Assembly: GCA_001602955.1 (NCBI GenBank)
Contig: LVAC01000002.1
Location: forward strand, 124,001-188,000
Direction of reading: 5' to 3'
Source: Sulfurospirillum sp001602955
GTDB lineage: Bacteria; Campylobacterota; Campylobacteria; Campylobacterales; Sulfurospirillaceae
DNA length: 64,000 nt
The first letter of the stretch is position 1. The number at the start of each line of letters is the position of its first letter. The translations under genes were made by a program, and so were the position numbers. This document shows, one piece after another, positions 43,443-53,130 of the stretch. The notes beneath the pieces were generated by a model. That model was not told the origin of the DNA and ran no database searches. It worked only from the letters and a program-made list of their open reading frames with translations.

Positions 43443-44776
43443 ACACGATAGCTGCGATAGCTACGAGTTCGGGTATCGGCTCCATTGCGATTGTTCGCGT
43501 GAGCGGAGCGGATGCCCTAAGCGTAGCCCTTCGACTTTCTCACCAAACGACGCTGATACCAAGGCATGCGACTTTATCGTTTTTATACGATAACGCTTTC
43601 GCAGCGATTGACCGAGCGATCGTTCTTTATTTTAAAGCACCGCACAGTTTTACGGGCGAAGACGTCGTCGAATTCCAATGCCACGGCGGTTCAATCGTCG
43701 CAAGTATGGTTCTTGACGCGCTCTTAGGCTTAGGCGTGCGCCTTGCTCAACCGGGGGAATTTTCCAAAAGAGCTTTTTTAAACGGTCGTATCGATTTGTC
43801 CGAAGCCGAAGCGATAGCCGCCTTAATCGAAACGAGAAGTACGGATGCCGCAAAAATATTAACGCGTCAGCTCAAAGGCGAGCTGAAACAGTTTGTCGAA
43901 CATGTGAGAGATCAACTCGTTGAAATGTTGGCTTTTATCGAAGTCAATATCGACTATGCCGAAGAAGATTTACCGCTGGATATGATGCAAAAAATTCGCC
44001 TGCGTTTAGATGCTTTGAGTGAAGAATTGCGCCGTACTTATGAGAGTAGCGAACGTCGAAAAGGACTGATGAGCGGCTTTAAAATAGCCATTGTCGGTAA
44101 ACCGAACGTCGGTAAAAGTTCACTTCTGAATGCACTTTTGAGTTACGACAGAGCCATTATCAGCGATATTGCCGGTACAACGCGCGACACGATCGAAGAA
44201 GAGCTTCGTATCGGTTCGCACTTGGTGCGTATCGTCGATACGGCCGGGATTCGCCAAGCCCACGATACGATCGAACAAATCGGAATCGAACGTTCGATCG
44301 CGGCGATCGAAGAGTCTGAAATCGTCATTGCGATGTTTGACAATAGCCGTACATGTGATGCGGAAGATCTTCACATGTTAACCTTACTTCAAACGTATGA
44401 AGCGACAAAGTCCGTGATTTACGTCTTGAATAAAAGCGATTTACCCGCTTTATTTGATCGCTCGCTCTTACATGAAGCGTGTTTGATGCTCTCCGCTCAT
44501 CGCGATACCGACCTTTTAATTCAATCGCTTCAATCGCTTTTGGATCGATGCGCACACGAAGATAGTATTATGTTGACCTCTTCGCGTCAAGTCGAAGCGG
44601 TTAAAACAGCGTACAAAGAGGTTATGGCTTCGTTTGATCTCCTTAAAGAAGGCCAGCTTGAATTGTTCGCGTTTCACATCAACACTGCCGTCGAAGCGAT
44701 TTCTTCAATTACGTCCGCTTTCGAACGCGATGAAATTCTCGATAAAATGTTCAGCCGCTTTTGCTTGGGAAAATAG
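43439..44776 (+). CDS. mnmE: tRNA uridine-34 modification GTPase MnmE (no standard start codon)
   Basis: With MnmG it installs the 5-(carboxymethyl)aminomethyl group on U34 of tRNAs. The conserved N-terminus DTIAAIATSSGIGSIAIVRVSG is encoded, but the first standard start is the GTG at 43499, after this block. The frame is closed at 43427 and the only codon in the right place is ATA at 43439, preceded by AGGAAAAACGC. From there the protein is 445 aa, the normal length. The G domain has GKPNVGKSSLLNAL, GTTRDT and DTAG, and the C-terminus ends in the catalytic Cys motif CLGK. Either ATA is used as a start or a base error is present. Confidence 0.88.
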   Translation: MDTIAAIATSSGIGSIAIVRVSGADALSVALRLSHQTTLIPRHATLSFLYDNAFAAIDRAIVLYFKAPHSFTGEDVVEFQCHGGSIVASMVLDALLGLGVRLAQPGEFSKRAFLNGRIDLSEAEAIAALIETRSTDAAKILTRQLKGELKQFVEHVRDQLVEMLAFIEVNIDYAEEDLPLDMMQKIRLRLDALSEELRRTYESSERRKGLMSGFKIAIVGKPNVGKSSLLNALLSYDRAIISDIAGTTRDTIEEELRIGSHLVRIVDTAGIRQAHDTIEQIGIERSIAAIEESEIVIAMFDNSRTCDAEDLHMLTLLQTYEATKSVIYVLNKSDLPALFDRSLLHEACLMLSAHRDTDLLIQSLQSLLDRCAHEDSIMLTSSRQVEAVKTAYKEVMASFDLLKEGQLELFAFHINTAVEAISSITSAFERDEILDKMFSRFCLGK

Positions 44777-44836
44777 CGATTTACAAATTATTTACTTCTT
44801 TTCGTTACTATAAAACTCGAACGAAAGGGGTTTTTT

Positions 44837-46000
44837 ATGTTAACATCGATAGAAGAATTTATTAAAAAAGAGTCCTCTTCGGGCATTCTTTTGATTGTGG
44901 TTACCTTAACGGCACTTTTGCTTCAAAATAGCGTTTTAACCGACTTTTACTCTCGTTTTTTAGAAACGCCTTTGCAGATCAGTTTCGGCTCGTTCGGCAT
45001 AGCCAAACCGCTTTTGCTTTGGGTGAACGACGGATTGATGGCGGTATTCTTTTTTTTAGTCGGCTTGGAAATCAAACGTGAAATTTTAGAGGGGGAACTC
45101 TCTTCTCGAAGTCAAATTACCTTACCTTTGATTGCCGCGATAGGCGGAATGCTAACTCCCGCATTCGTCTTTGCGTTTTTTAATTACGGCGATAGCTTTG
45201 CAATGAACGGATGGGCGATTCCGACCGCGACGGATATTGCGTTTGCTTTAGGTATTTTGTCTTTGCTCGGGTCTCGCGTTCCTCCTTCCTTAAAAATCTT
45301 TTTAATGGCACTTGCGATTATCGACGATTTGGGAGCCGTCGTGATTATCGCACTTTTTTACACCTCCAAACTCTCGTTTATGTCGATGATGGTTGCTTTA
45401 GGGGCTATGATGCTTTTAGTGATCATGAACCGTTTGGGCGTCGTGAAAAAAGCGGCTTATATTTTAGTCGGTATCGTTTTGTGGGTTGCCGTTTTAAAAT
45501 CGGGCGTTCATGCAACCATTGCCGGCGTCGTGTTGGCTTTTACGATTCCGCTTTATTCTTACACTGCTCAAGGAGAGCGTTTTTCGATGCTCAAAGAGTT
45601 GGAACACGACTTGCATTATTGGGTCGCTTTCTTGATTTTGCCTCTGTTTGCTTTCGTCAATGCCGGCGTTGATCTTAAAGGGGCTTCCGTTCAAACGTTG
45701 GTTTCGAATGTTTCGCTTGGAATTGCACTCGGACTTTTCCTTGGAAAGCAAGTCGGTGTTTTTTGCTTTAGTTATATGGCCGTGAAATTAAAATGGGCCA
45801 AATTGCCCGAAGGCAGTAGTTTTAAACAACTCTACGGTGTCGCCGTTTTGACGGGAATCGGTTTTACGATGAGCTTATTTGTGACGACGTTAGCGTACAA
45901 CGATAGCACTGTTTTTTTTCAGGCCGATAAACTGGCGATTCTCATCGGTTCTTTTTGCTCGGGCATCGTCGGGTATTTGTTTCTTAAAAAAACTTTATAA
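44837..46000 (+). CDS. nhaA: Na+/H+ antiporter NhaA
   Basis: A 387-aa protein with about 12 membrane helices. The ion-binding aspartates are in MALAIIDDLGAVVIIALFY, with PTATDIAFALGILSLLG and GIGFTMSLFVTTLAY as family signatures. It expels Na+ and regulates pH at alkaline pH. A single gene with its own upstream region containing ACTATAAAAC. Confidence 0.96.
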   Translation: MLTSIEEFIKKESSSGILLIVVTLTALLLQNSVLTDFYSRFLETPLQISFGSFGIAKPLLLWVNDGLMAVFFFLVGLEIKREILEGELSSRSQITLPLIAAIGGMLTPAFVFAFFNYGDSFAMNGWAIPTATDIAFALGILSLLGSRVPPSLKIFLMALAIIDDLGAVVIIALFYTSKLSFMSMMVALGAMMLLVIMNRLGVVKKAAYILVGIVLWVAVLKSGVHATIAGVVLAFTIPLYSYTAQGERFSMLKELEHDLHYWVAFLILPLFAFVNAGVDLKGASVQTLVSNVSLGIALGLFLGKQVGVFCFSYMAVKLKWAKLPEGSSFKQLYGVAVLTGIGFTMSLFVTTLAYNDSTVFFQADKLAILIGSFCSGIVGYLFLKKTL

Positions 46001-46064
46001 TTATGACATAAGCTAAGGAAAGCTATACTGTAATACGTTTTGTGCCTCGTCAAAGGAGCCGGCA

Positions 46065-48641
46065 GTGAAACAATTAAGTCTTACCAAACGTCTTTTTTGG
46101 ATAATAACGCTTTTTATTTTTCTTGCCAATGCCGTCGTTATCGGTTATTTATACCGACAAGCGCACGAGTTGACCGCGATTCGAGCGTATTCGAAAGCCA
46201 AAACACTCCATGACTATTTTATTTCGATGCGTTATGTGTATCACCAACAGTTTCTCTCAAGCGGTATCGATTTAAACGACTCGACGGTCGGATTTTTACC
46301 TGCGCACGCTTCAACGCATATCAGTGATTTCTTTAGCCAACGCTCCAAACAAGGTATTACGATTCGTAATGTTTCGGATAGACCGCGCAATCCTAACAAT
46401 AAAGCCGACGCGCTTGAAGAGACGATGATCCGCTATTTCGACGCTCATCCCAAAGAAGACGAAAAGCTCGAATTAATCGAAGAAGCGAACGGAAAATCGT
46501 TCTATTTTTTCTCGTCGCCGTTACGAATTCAGACGTATTGTTTGGCGTGCCACGGAAAGAAAGAGGAAGTATTGCCCTATATCGCCCAGCGTTACGACAA
46601 TGCTTACGGTTATTCTTTGGGTGAAGTAAGAGGACTTACCAGCATAAAAATGCCCAAAAACCTTGTCTTTGACGATGTCATCGCGCTTTTTTGGAAAGAA
46701 GTCGTCTTTAGCGTAGCGGCAACGCTTTTTTTGCTAGTTGTAACGTTTTTGGCGATTGAAGAGCTAACGAAAAGAGAAGTGGAACAGAAAAAAGAGTTGG
46801 AAGCGTTGGTCAAAGAACGGACGCAAAAATTGATGCAAAAAAGCGATGAACTGGAAAAAGCGTACGATCATCAAAAGCATCTTTATTCGGTTTTGCGTAC
46901 GGTTGCCGATAGCAATCAAATCTTGATTACGACGCAGACGCTCGACGAGTTATTACGCCAAACGGCACAATGCCTTTTTGAAAACGATTCGTTTGCCCAT
47001 GTCAAAATCATTTTATGGGACGAAGAGAAGCTTTCGGTTAAAGAGTCCTTGGGACTTGACGGTGATTTTAATATTACCGACATCGAAGAAGAGGTTTTTC
47101 ATAAAGGAGGTTACCGTATTTTAACGCATCACGATAAAGCCGTCGGCTCTTCATGCCAAACGATGATGCATCGTTACGGTGTGAGCGAAGCGTATATTAC
47201 CGCGCTTAGAAGCGATAAATTTGCGCGTAACGTTTTGGGTGTGTTAACGATTTGTACGACGATACCGCAAGGTTTTAGTCAAGAAGAACGCGCAATGATC
47301 GAAGAGTTGGCGGGAGACGTCGGCTTTGCCATTAACTCGTTTCGTCAAAAGGAGAGCATTATTAAGCTTTCGTATTACGATCCGCTAACCGATTTGGCTA
47401 ACAAAACGATGCTAAGCGAGCACATTCGCCTTGCCATACAAGCGCACCAAAATTCTCACATGTACGGTGCGTTGTTATTTTTAGATATCGATAATTTTAA
47501 GTCGATTAATGATCTTAAAGGCCATGCAACGGGCGATAAACTTTTGGTCTTAATGGCGGAGCGTCTCAAAGGCTTCACACGGGACAATGATGTTTTAGCG
47601 CGCTTCGGCGGCGACGAGTTTACCGTCTTACTTCCGAATATTGCCGACAATGTGGAAGCAACCGCGCGTAGTGCCGAAGAGATAGCTATGAAGATTTTAA
47701 TCGCGGCAAAAGAGCCGTTTATGATTGATCATCATCCTTTTTTCGTGACGGTTAGTATCGGGATCGGACTTTTTGGTGAAAAAGAGAGCGTAGAGTCGTT
47801 ATTAAGCCATGCAGATAGTGCCATGTATGCGGCTAAAAGAGACGGACGCGATACGATTCGTTTTTTTGACGCATTTATTCAACATGTCATGGAAGAAAAA
47901 TCGTTGATGTTGCAACGCTTACGCGACGCATTGGACAGTGAGCAGTTTTTCTTGCTCTATCAGCCGCAACTTGATCATAATCGCCGTATCGTCGGCGTGG
48001 AGGCATTGGTTAGACTTCAGACAAAAGACGGGAAGATCATTTCACCGGCACATTTCATTCCTATTTGTGAAGAATCCGGATTGATTATACCTTTAGGTTA
48101 TTGGGTTATGAAAGAGGCGATTTCCCAAGCGGCGAGATGGAAAGAAGACGCCGAAAAATCCTTATGGCGCATTTCGATTAACGTGAGTATCAAGCAATTT
48201 GAACGTGAAGATTTTATCGCAATTTTAGAATCGATGTTGAACGAAAACGGCATCGATCCCTCACGACTTCGCTTGGAATTAACGGAGAGCCTTTTGATTG
48301 GAGACAGTGAAAAAGCGTTGAAGAAGATCAATGCGCTCAAAACACTCGGCGTTTCATTGTCGATCGATGATTTTGGAACGGGATATTCGAGTTTGCAGTA
48401 TCTCAAAAATTTTCACGTCGACGAATTAAAAATCGACCAATCGTTTATTCGCGATTTTATTCACAATCGAAGCGATGCGATGATTGTGGAAACGATTCTT
48501 TCTATGGGGCAAAATTTTCATTTGGAAGTCATCGCCGAAGGCGTGGAAACACAAGAACAGTTTGAGGCGTTAAAAGAACTCGGATGCCGTTATTTTCAAG
48601 GCTATCTCTTTTCAAAACCGACGGCACCGGAGCTTCTTTAA
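46065..48641 (+). CDS. Membrane c-di-GMP protein: haem-type sensor, GAF, GGDEF and EAL
   Basis: An 858-aa protein. Membrane helices near 11-30 and 210-230 enclose a periplasmic sensor of the DUF3365/Tll0287 type holding a CXXCH motif (TYCLACHGKK, about residue 165), probably a covalent c-type haem. A coiled coil and GAF-like domain (about 270-430) lead to GGDEF (RFGGDEFTVLLPNI) and EAL (VEALVRLQ, ELTESLLIG, IDDFGTGYSSLQYLKNF). Both catalytic motifs look intact, so it could make or degrade c-di-GMP according to redox state or a gas ligand (inference). The start is GTG with AAAGGAGCCGGC. Both flanking genes are unrelated. Confidence 0.88.
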   Translation: MKQLSLTKRLFWIITLFIFLANAVVIGYLYRQAHELTAIRAYSKAKTLHDYFISMRYVYHQQFLSSGIDLNDSTVGFLPAHASTHISDFFSQRSKQGITIRNVSDRPRNPNNKADALEETMIRYFDAHPKEDEKLELIEEANGKSFYFFSSPLRIQTYCLACHGKKEEVLPYIAQRYDNAYGYSLGEVRGLTSIKMPKNLVFDDVIALFWKEVVFSVAATLFLLVVTFLAIEELTKREVEQKKELEALVKERTQKLMQKSDELEKAYDHQKHLYSVLRTVADSNQILITTQTLDELLRQTAQCLFENDSFAHVKIILWDEEKLSVKESLGLDGDFNITDIEEEVFHKGGYRILTHHDKAVGSSCQTMMHRYGVSEAYITALRSDKFARNVLGVLTICTTIPQGFSQEERAMIEELAGDVGFAINSFRQKESIIKLSYYDPLTDLANKTMLSEHIRLAIQAHQNSHMYGALLFLDIDNFKSINDLKGHATGDKLLVLMAERLKGFTRDNDVLARFGGDEFTVLLPNIADNVEATARSAEEIAMKILIAAKEPFMIDHHPFFVTVSIGIGLFGEKESVESLLSHADSAMYAAKRDGRDTIRFFDAFIQHVMEEKSLMLQRLRDALDSEQFFLLYQPQLDHNRRIVGVEALVRLQTKDGKIISPAHFIPICEESGLIIPLGYWVMKEAISQAARWKEDAEKSLWRISINVSIKQFEREDFIAILESMLNENGIDPSRLRLELTESLLIGDSEKALKKINALKTLGVSLSIDDFGTGYSSLQYLKNFHVDELKIDQSFIRDFIHNRSDAMIVETILSMGQNFHLEVIAEGVETQEQFEALKELGCRYFQGYLFSKPTAPELL

Positions 48642-48647
48642 GATCGC

Positions 48648-49163
48648 TTATTCACGGACGATATCGTATCCTTTCGGAATATCGGGGCGAAACATTTCGT
48701 CGTCGATAAAAAGATCGGTTGAAGCGTTGGAAAAGAGAATTTCGACGTTATTTTCCAATTTATCTTTGTAGCTTATCTTCTCGATCGTATCGTTAGAACC
48801 GACAATCGTATACGTCGTGTCCATAAAGCGGGTGATATAACGGTTCGGAGCGACCTCTTTGGCTTCGCGAAGCAATTGTGCGATGTTGGGCGTGTTTTGC
48901 AACGTCGTAACGATCACTTGCTCCAATTCCGGTTCGACAATTAACACTTTGTTTTGGTTAAAATAGATTTTTTTCACGACGGGTTTTTGATAAATCCATA
49001 ACGCTTTTTGTTCTTTTGTGGCATAAAACGTCCCTTCGTACGCAATCGTTTTATTTTGATCGTTGGTCACTTTTTGAATAAAATCGCTTTGAATCGTTTT
49101 AAAATCGCCGATTTTTGCGCATAAAAGCGTTGTAAGGCAGAGTAAAATTCCAATCAAACGCAT
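48648..49163 (-). CDS. lolA: Outer-membrane lipoprotein carrier LolA
   Basis: A 171-aa periplasmic protein with a signal peptide (RLIGILLCLTTLLCAKIG) and the LolA-type beta sheet: FKTIQSDFIQKVTN, AYEGTFYATKEQKALWIYQKP, KKIYFNQNKVLIVEPEL. It carries lipoproteins from the LolCDE complex to the outer membrane. The ATG at 49163 (AAGGGG upstream) is preferred to the in-frame start at 49184. The permease lolC/E lies nearby on the other strand after secA. Confidence 0.88.
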   Translation of the reverse strand: MRLIGILLCLTTLLCAKIGDFKTIQSDFIQKVTNDQNKTIAYEGTFYATKEQKALWIYQKPVVKKIYFNQNKVLIVEPELEQVIVTTLQNTPNIAQLLREAKEVAPNRYITRFMDTTYTIVGSNDTIEKISYKDKLENNVEILFSNASTDLFIDDEMFRPDIPKGYDIVRE

Positions 49164-49287
49164 AAAAACCCCTTGGTCGTGCAATATCGTTATGGAGTTT
49201 TATCAAAGAGATAGTAAAAGTATGATAAAATCCTGAATTCTAATGAAAACAGATCAGAAAAAAGAAAGAAAATTAGAGGAAAATCGT

Positions 49288-51873
49288 ATGTCACTCAGTA
49301 GTATCGTTCGTAAAATTTTCGGCACGAAAAATGATCGCGTCGTGAAAGAGTTAATGGGACGCGTCAAAAAAATTAATGCCTTAGAATCGACGTATGAAAG
49401 GCTAAGCGATGAAGATCTTAAGGCGGCGTTTAACGCATTGAAAGCGGATGTCCAAGCCGGTTTAAAATCTTTGGACGAGGTTTTGAACGATGTCTTTGCG
49501 ATGACGCGAGAAGTCAGCAAACGTACGACGACGATGCGCCATTTCGACGTACAAATGGTCGGCGGTTTAGTTTTGCACGGCGGCAATATCGCCGAGATGA
49601 AAACGGGTGAAGGTAAAACGTTGGTTGCAACGCTTCCGGTCGTACTCAACGCAATGAGCGGTGAGGGTGTACATGTCGTGACCGTGAACGATTATTTGGC
49701 GAAACGCGATGCGGCGGATATGGCTAGAATTTATAACTTTTTAGGGCTTAGCGTAGGTGTGGTGACCAACGATCTTGCCAACGATACCGAACGTAAGGCG
49801 CAATACGACGCCGACATTACGTACGGTACGAATAACGAATTCGGTTTTGACTACTTGCGCGACAATATGCGCTACTCTTCGGGCGAAAAAGTACAACGTA
49901 TGCATAATTTCGTGATCGTCGACGAAGTCGATTCGATTTTAATCGACGAAGCGAGAACGCCTTTGATTATCTCCGGACCTGCGAATCGAACGTTAGAGGG
50001 ATATAAACTTGCCGACGGCGTAGCGCGAAAATTGGTTAAAGAACGTGATTTTAGCGTTGATGAAAAAAATCGAACGATTATTTTGAGCGAAGAGGGCATC
50101 AGCAACGCCGAAAAATTGTTTGAAGTCGACAACTTGTACAGTTTGGAAAATGCCGTTTTATCACACCACCTCGATCAAGCGTTGAAAGCCCACTATCTTT
50201 TTGAAGCGGACGTTCACTATGTCGTCAGAGAAGGCGAAATTGTTATCGTCGACGAATTTACGGGTCGATTGAGCGAAGGCAGACGCTTTTCCGAAGGTTT
50301 ACACCAAGCCTTGGAAGCCAAAGAGGGCGTGATGATCAAAGAAGAGTCACAAACTTTGGCGGATATTACTTTCCAAAACTATTTTCGATTGTATAAAAAG
50401 CTTGCGGGTATGACGGGAACCGCACAAACCGAAGCAACGGAATTTTCTCAAATTTACAATTTAGAAGTTATTTCTATTCCGACAAATTTACCGATGCGTC
50501 GCGAAGATATGAACGATTTGATTTACAAGACTGAACGCGAAAAGTTCGAAGCCGTCATTAAAGACATTAAAGCATGCCATGAAAAAGGTCAACCTGTTTT
50601 GGTGGGTACGGCATCCATCGAAAAAAGCGAATTGTTGCATACGTTGCTGAAAAAAGAGAAAGTGCCGCATTCGGTTTTAAATGCGAAAAACCATGAAAAA
50701 GAGGCACAAATTATCAAAGATGCGGGCTTAAAAGGTGCCGTTACGATCGCAACGAATATGGCGGGACGCGGTGTAGACATCAAATTGACCGATGAAGTCA
50801 AAGCTTTAGGCGGTCTTTATATTATCGGTACGGAACGTCATGAAAGCCGTCGTATCGACAACCAACTTCGCGGTCGTTCGGGACGTCAGGGTGACGTGGG
50901 TAAGAGCCGTTTTTATTTAAGTTTGGAAGACAATCTTTTACGTATTTTCGGAAGCGATCGTATCAAAGCGATTATGGAGCGACTCGGCATCGAAGAGGGT
51001 GAACATATCGAATCGAAAATGGTAACGCGTGCGGTTGAGAACGCACAGAAAAAAGTTGAAGCCCTTCACTTTGAAGCGCGTAAACACTTGTTGGAATACG
51101 ACGACGTTGCCAATAAACAACGTAAAACCATTTACAATTTTAGAAACGATCTTTTAAATCCCGCATTCGGTATCGAAGAAAAAATCAAAGAAATTCGTCT
51201 CGAGTTCGTTACCAATCTGCTCTTTAGAGCTGAAATTTACGAAGGTATTTCCGAGACGCAATACGATCTTGAACGTCTTTGTGCCGTTGTGAGAGACGAG
51301 CTTGGAGAAGCATTTGAAGCCCCATCGTTTCAAGAGCTTGATTTTGACGGATTGCGCACGAAATTGACGGAGTTATTGGAAGCACGTTACGATGAAAAGA
51401 TGTCCCTCGTCGATGCGACGCAACGTAAAGAAATCGAGCGTATCTTATACCTTCAAGTTTTAGACAATGCATGGCGTGCCCATTTATACCAAATGGATAT
51501 TTTAAAAACAGGTATCGGGCTTCGCGGTTATAATCAAAAAGACCCGTTAACCGAATATAAAAAAGAGAGTTATAACCTTTTTATCGAATTGGTCGAACAA
51601 ATTAAATTTGAAAGTTTTAAAACGCTTCATATTGTTAAACTTCGCGATCAAAAAGAAGAGGACGAGCGACGTCAAGCAATGGAAGAGATGATCCGTCGTA
51701 TGGAAGAGAGTAATACTTCGACGACCTTAGAACACCAAAATCCTTATGCGGAAGACGAAGAAGACGAAAAAGAGAAAAAAATTCCTAGAAATGAACCGTG
51801 CCCGTGCGGAAGCGGTAAAAAATACAAACAATGTTGCGGTAAGAGCGGTCCTAAAAAAGGGCTTTTAGCATAA
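49288..51873 (+). CDS. secA: Protein translocase ATPase SecA
   Basis: An 861-aa preprotein motor. NBD1 has MKTGEGKTLVATLP (Walker A) and VDEVDSILIDEARTPLIISG (Walker B); NBD2 and the helical scaffold are present (TIATNMAGRGVDIKL, GTERHESRRIDNQLRGRSGRQGD). The C-terminus ends in the zinc-binding PCPCGSGKKYKQCCG, which contacts SecB or lipids. The start at 49288 has AGAGGAAAATCGT before it; an upstream ATG at 49243 would add 15 Lys-rich residues. lolC/E follows after 9 nt. Confidence 0.97.
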   Translation: MSLSSIVRKIFGTKNDRVVKELMGRVKKINALESTYERLSDEDLKAAFNALKADVQAGLKSLDEVLNDVFAMTREVSKRTTTMRHFDVQMVGGLVLHGGNIAEMKTGEGKTLVATLPVVLNAMSGEGVHVVTVNDYLAKRDAADMARIYNFLGLSVGVVTNDLANDTERKAQYDADITYGTNNEFGFDYLRDNMRYSSGEKVQRMHNFVIVDEVDSILIDEARTPLIISGPANRTLEGYKLADGVARKLVKERDFSVDEKNRTIILSEEGISNAEKLFEVDNLYSLENAVLSHHLDQALKAHYLFEADVHYVVREGEIVIVDEFTGRLSEGRRFSEGLHQALEAKEGVMIKEESQTLADITFQNYFRLYKKLAGMTGTAQTEATEFSQIYNLEVISIPTNLPMRREDMNDLIYKTEREKFEAVIKDIKACHEKGQPVLVGTASIEKSELLHTLLKKEKVPHSVLNAKNHEKEAQIIKDAGLKGAVTIATNMAGRGVDIKLTDEVKALGGLYIIGTERHESRRIDNQLRGRSGRQGDVGKSRFYLSLEDNLLRIFGSDRIKAIMERLGIEEGEHIESKMVTRAVENAQKKVEALHFEARKHLLEYDDVANKQRKTIYNFRNDLLNPAFGIEEKIKEIRLEFVTNLLFRAEIYEGISETQYDLERLCAVVRDELGEAFEAPSFQELDFDGLRTKLTELLEARYDEKMSLVDATQRKEIERILYLQVLDNAWRAHLYQMDILKTGIGLRGYNQKDPLTEYKKESYNLFIELVEQIKFESFKTLHIVKLRDQKEEDERRQAMEEMIRRMEESNTSTTLEHQNPYAEDEEDEKEKKIPRNEPCPCGSGKKYKQCCGKSGPKKGLLA

Positions 51874-51882
51874 AGGGTAACG

Positions 51883-53085
51883 GTGCAAGGAAATCTGAGT
51901 CTTTATCTCGTTAAAAAATATTTGCGATTCGATAAATCGCAGCCGTTCATTACCGTGATTTCGCTTTTAGCGTTTTTCGGCGTGGCGATCGGATTGACGG
52001 TTTTAATGGTCGCTATGGCGATTATGAACGGCTTTGACAAAGAGTTTGAAAAAAAACTTTTTACGATGAATTATCCGCTTTCGATCTATTCGCGTACCTT
52101 TTCTCCGGTAACGCAAAACGATTTGGAAACCCTGAAAGCGAATTTTCCTTCACTGAAGTTTAGTCCGTATATTTCCACCCAAGTGATCGTGAAAAAAGGA
52201 GATCGCTTAGAAGGCGGATTGCTTTTCGGCGTTCATTTCGAGCAAGAGGCACAGATCAACAGTATCGTCGCCGATGCGGTGCGCGGAAAAACGCTTGATA
52301 AATACGATTTGATTACCGGAAGCGAACTGGCAAAACACCATTTACTCAGTGCCGATGAAAAAGCAACGTTGATTTTTACGAAAAACGATCCGGGCGGCAT
52401 GAGTTTGATTCCGAAGATGAAACGGTTTAACTATCAAGGTTCGTTTCATTCGGGCTTAATCGCGTACGACAAAGCTTACATGTACACGACGTTGGACTCT
52501 TTAGCGCAAATTTTGCAATACCAGGAGGGAACGTTTGACGGCATTCATATCTATTCGGACAATCCTCTCGTCGATATCGAAAAGATTCGAAAAACCTTAC
52601 CGGCGGATTTAGGAATTGTCGGTTGGTGGCAGATGAACGGCAATTTTTTTGCCGCTTTAGCATTGGAAAAACGCGCTTTGTTTATCGTCTTAATGCTGAT
52701 TATTCTCATTGCATCTTTGAATATTATCAGTTCTTTGTTGATGACGGTTATGAACCGACGCAAAGAAATCGCTCTTTTGCTTTCACTGGGAGCCTATAAA
52801 AAAGAGATCAAAAATACGTTTTTTTACCTAGGCTTGGTGATTGGCGGCGGCGGAATGCTTTTTGGTATGCTCTTAGGCAGTATTGTTTTATGGGTACTCG
52901 GTTCGTTTGATATTATCTCGCTCCCTGCCGATGTTTACGGTACGGCGCGCTTGCCGCTTGATTTATCGTCGCTCGACTTTTTCTTGATCGTCTTAGGAAC
53001 GAGTGCTATCGTGGCTCTTTCCTCGTATTACCCCGCGTATAAAGCAACGCAGATTAACGTTTTAGATACCCTTCGTAACGAGTAG
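51883..53085 (+). CDS. LolC/LolE-type lipoprotein-releasing permease
   Basis: A 400-aa FtsX-superfamily permease. One N-terminal helix (about 22-50), a large periplasmic domain and three C-terminal helices (VLMLIILIASLNIISSLL, GLVIGGGGMLFGMLLGSIVL, LIVLGTSAIVALSSYYPA) fit LolC/E, with the family signature NRRKEIALLLSLGAYKKEI. With LolD it releases lipoproteins from the inner membrane to LolA. The start is GTG after AAAGGGTAAC. It is the downstream partner of secA and has a strong terminator after it. Confidence 0.88.
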   Translation: MQGNLSLYLVKKYLRFDKSQPFITVISLLAFFGVAIGLTVLMVAMAIMNGFDKEFEKKLFTMNYPLSIYSRTFSPVTQNDLETLKANFPSLKFSPYISTQVIVKKGDRLEGGLLFGVHFEQEAQINSIVADAVRGKTLDKYDLITGSELAKHHLLSADEKATLIFTKNDPGGMSLIPKMKRFNYQGSFHSGLIAYDKAYMYTTLDSLAQILQYQEGTFDGIHIYSDNPLVDIEKIRKTLPADLGIVGWWQMNGNFFAALALEKRALFIVLMLIILIASLNIISSLLMTVMNRRKEIALLLSLGAYKKEIKNTFFYLGLVIGGGGMLFGMLLGSIVLWVLGSFDIISLPADVYGTARLPLDLSSLDFFLIVLGTSAIVALSSYYPAYKATQINVLDTLRNE

Positions 53086-53100
53086 TTAGTTATGCTTTTC

Positions 53101-53130
53101 AAAGCGGGCAATATTTTGCCCGCTTTTTTA
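53101..53130 (+). terminator. Intrinsic terminator after secA-lolC/E
   Basis: AAAGCGGGCAA / TTGCCCGCTTT with a TATT loop, followed by a run of T. Strong rho-independent form. Confidence 0.9.

Noticed and set aside
43499..44776. mnmE starting at the GTG at 43499
   Set aside because: It removes the conserved N-terminal strand and loop of MnmE, which is encoded immediately upstream.
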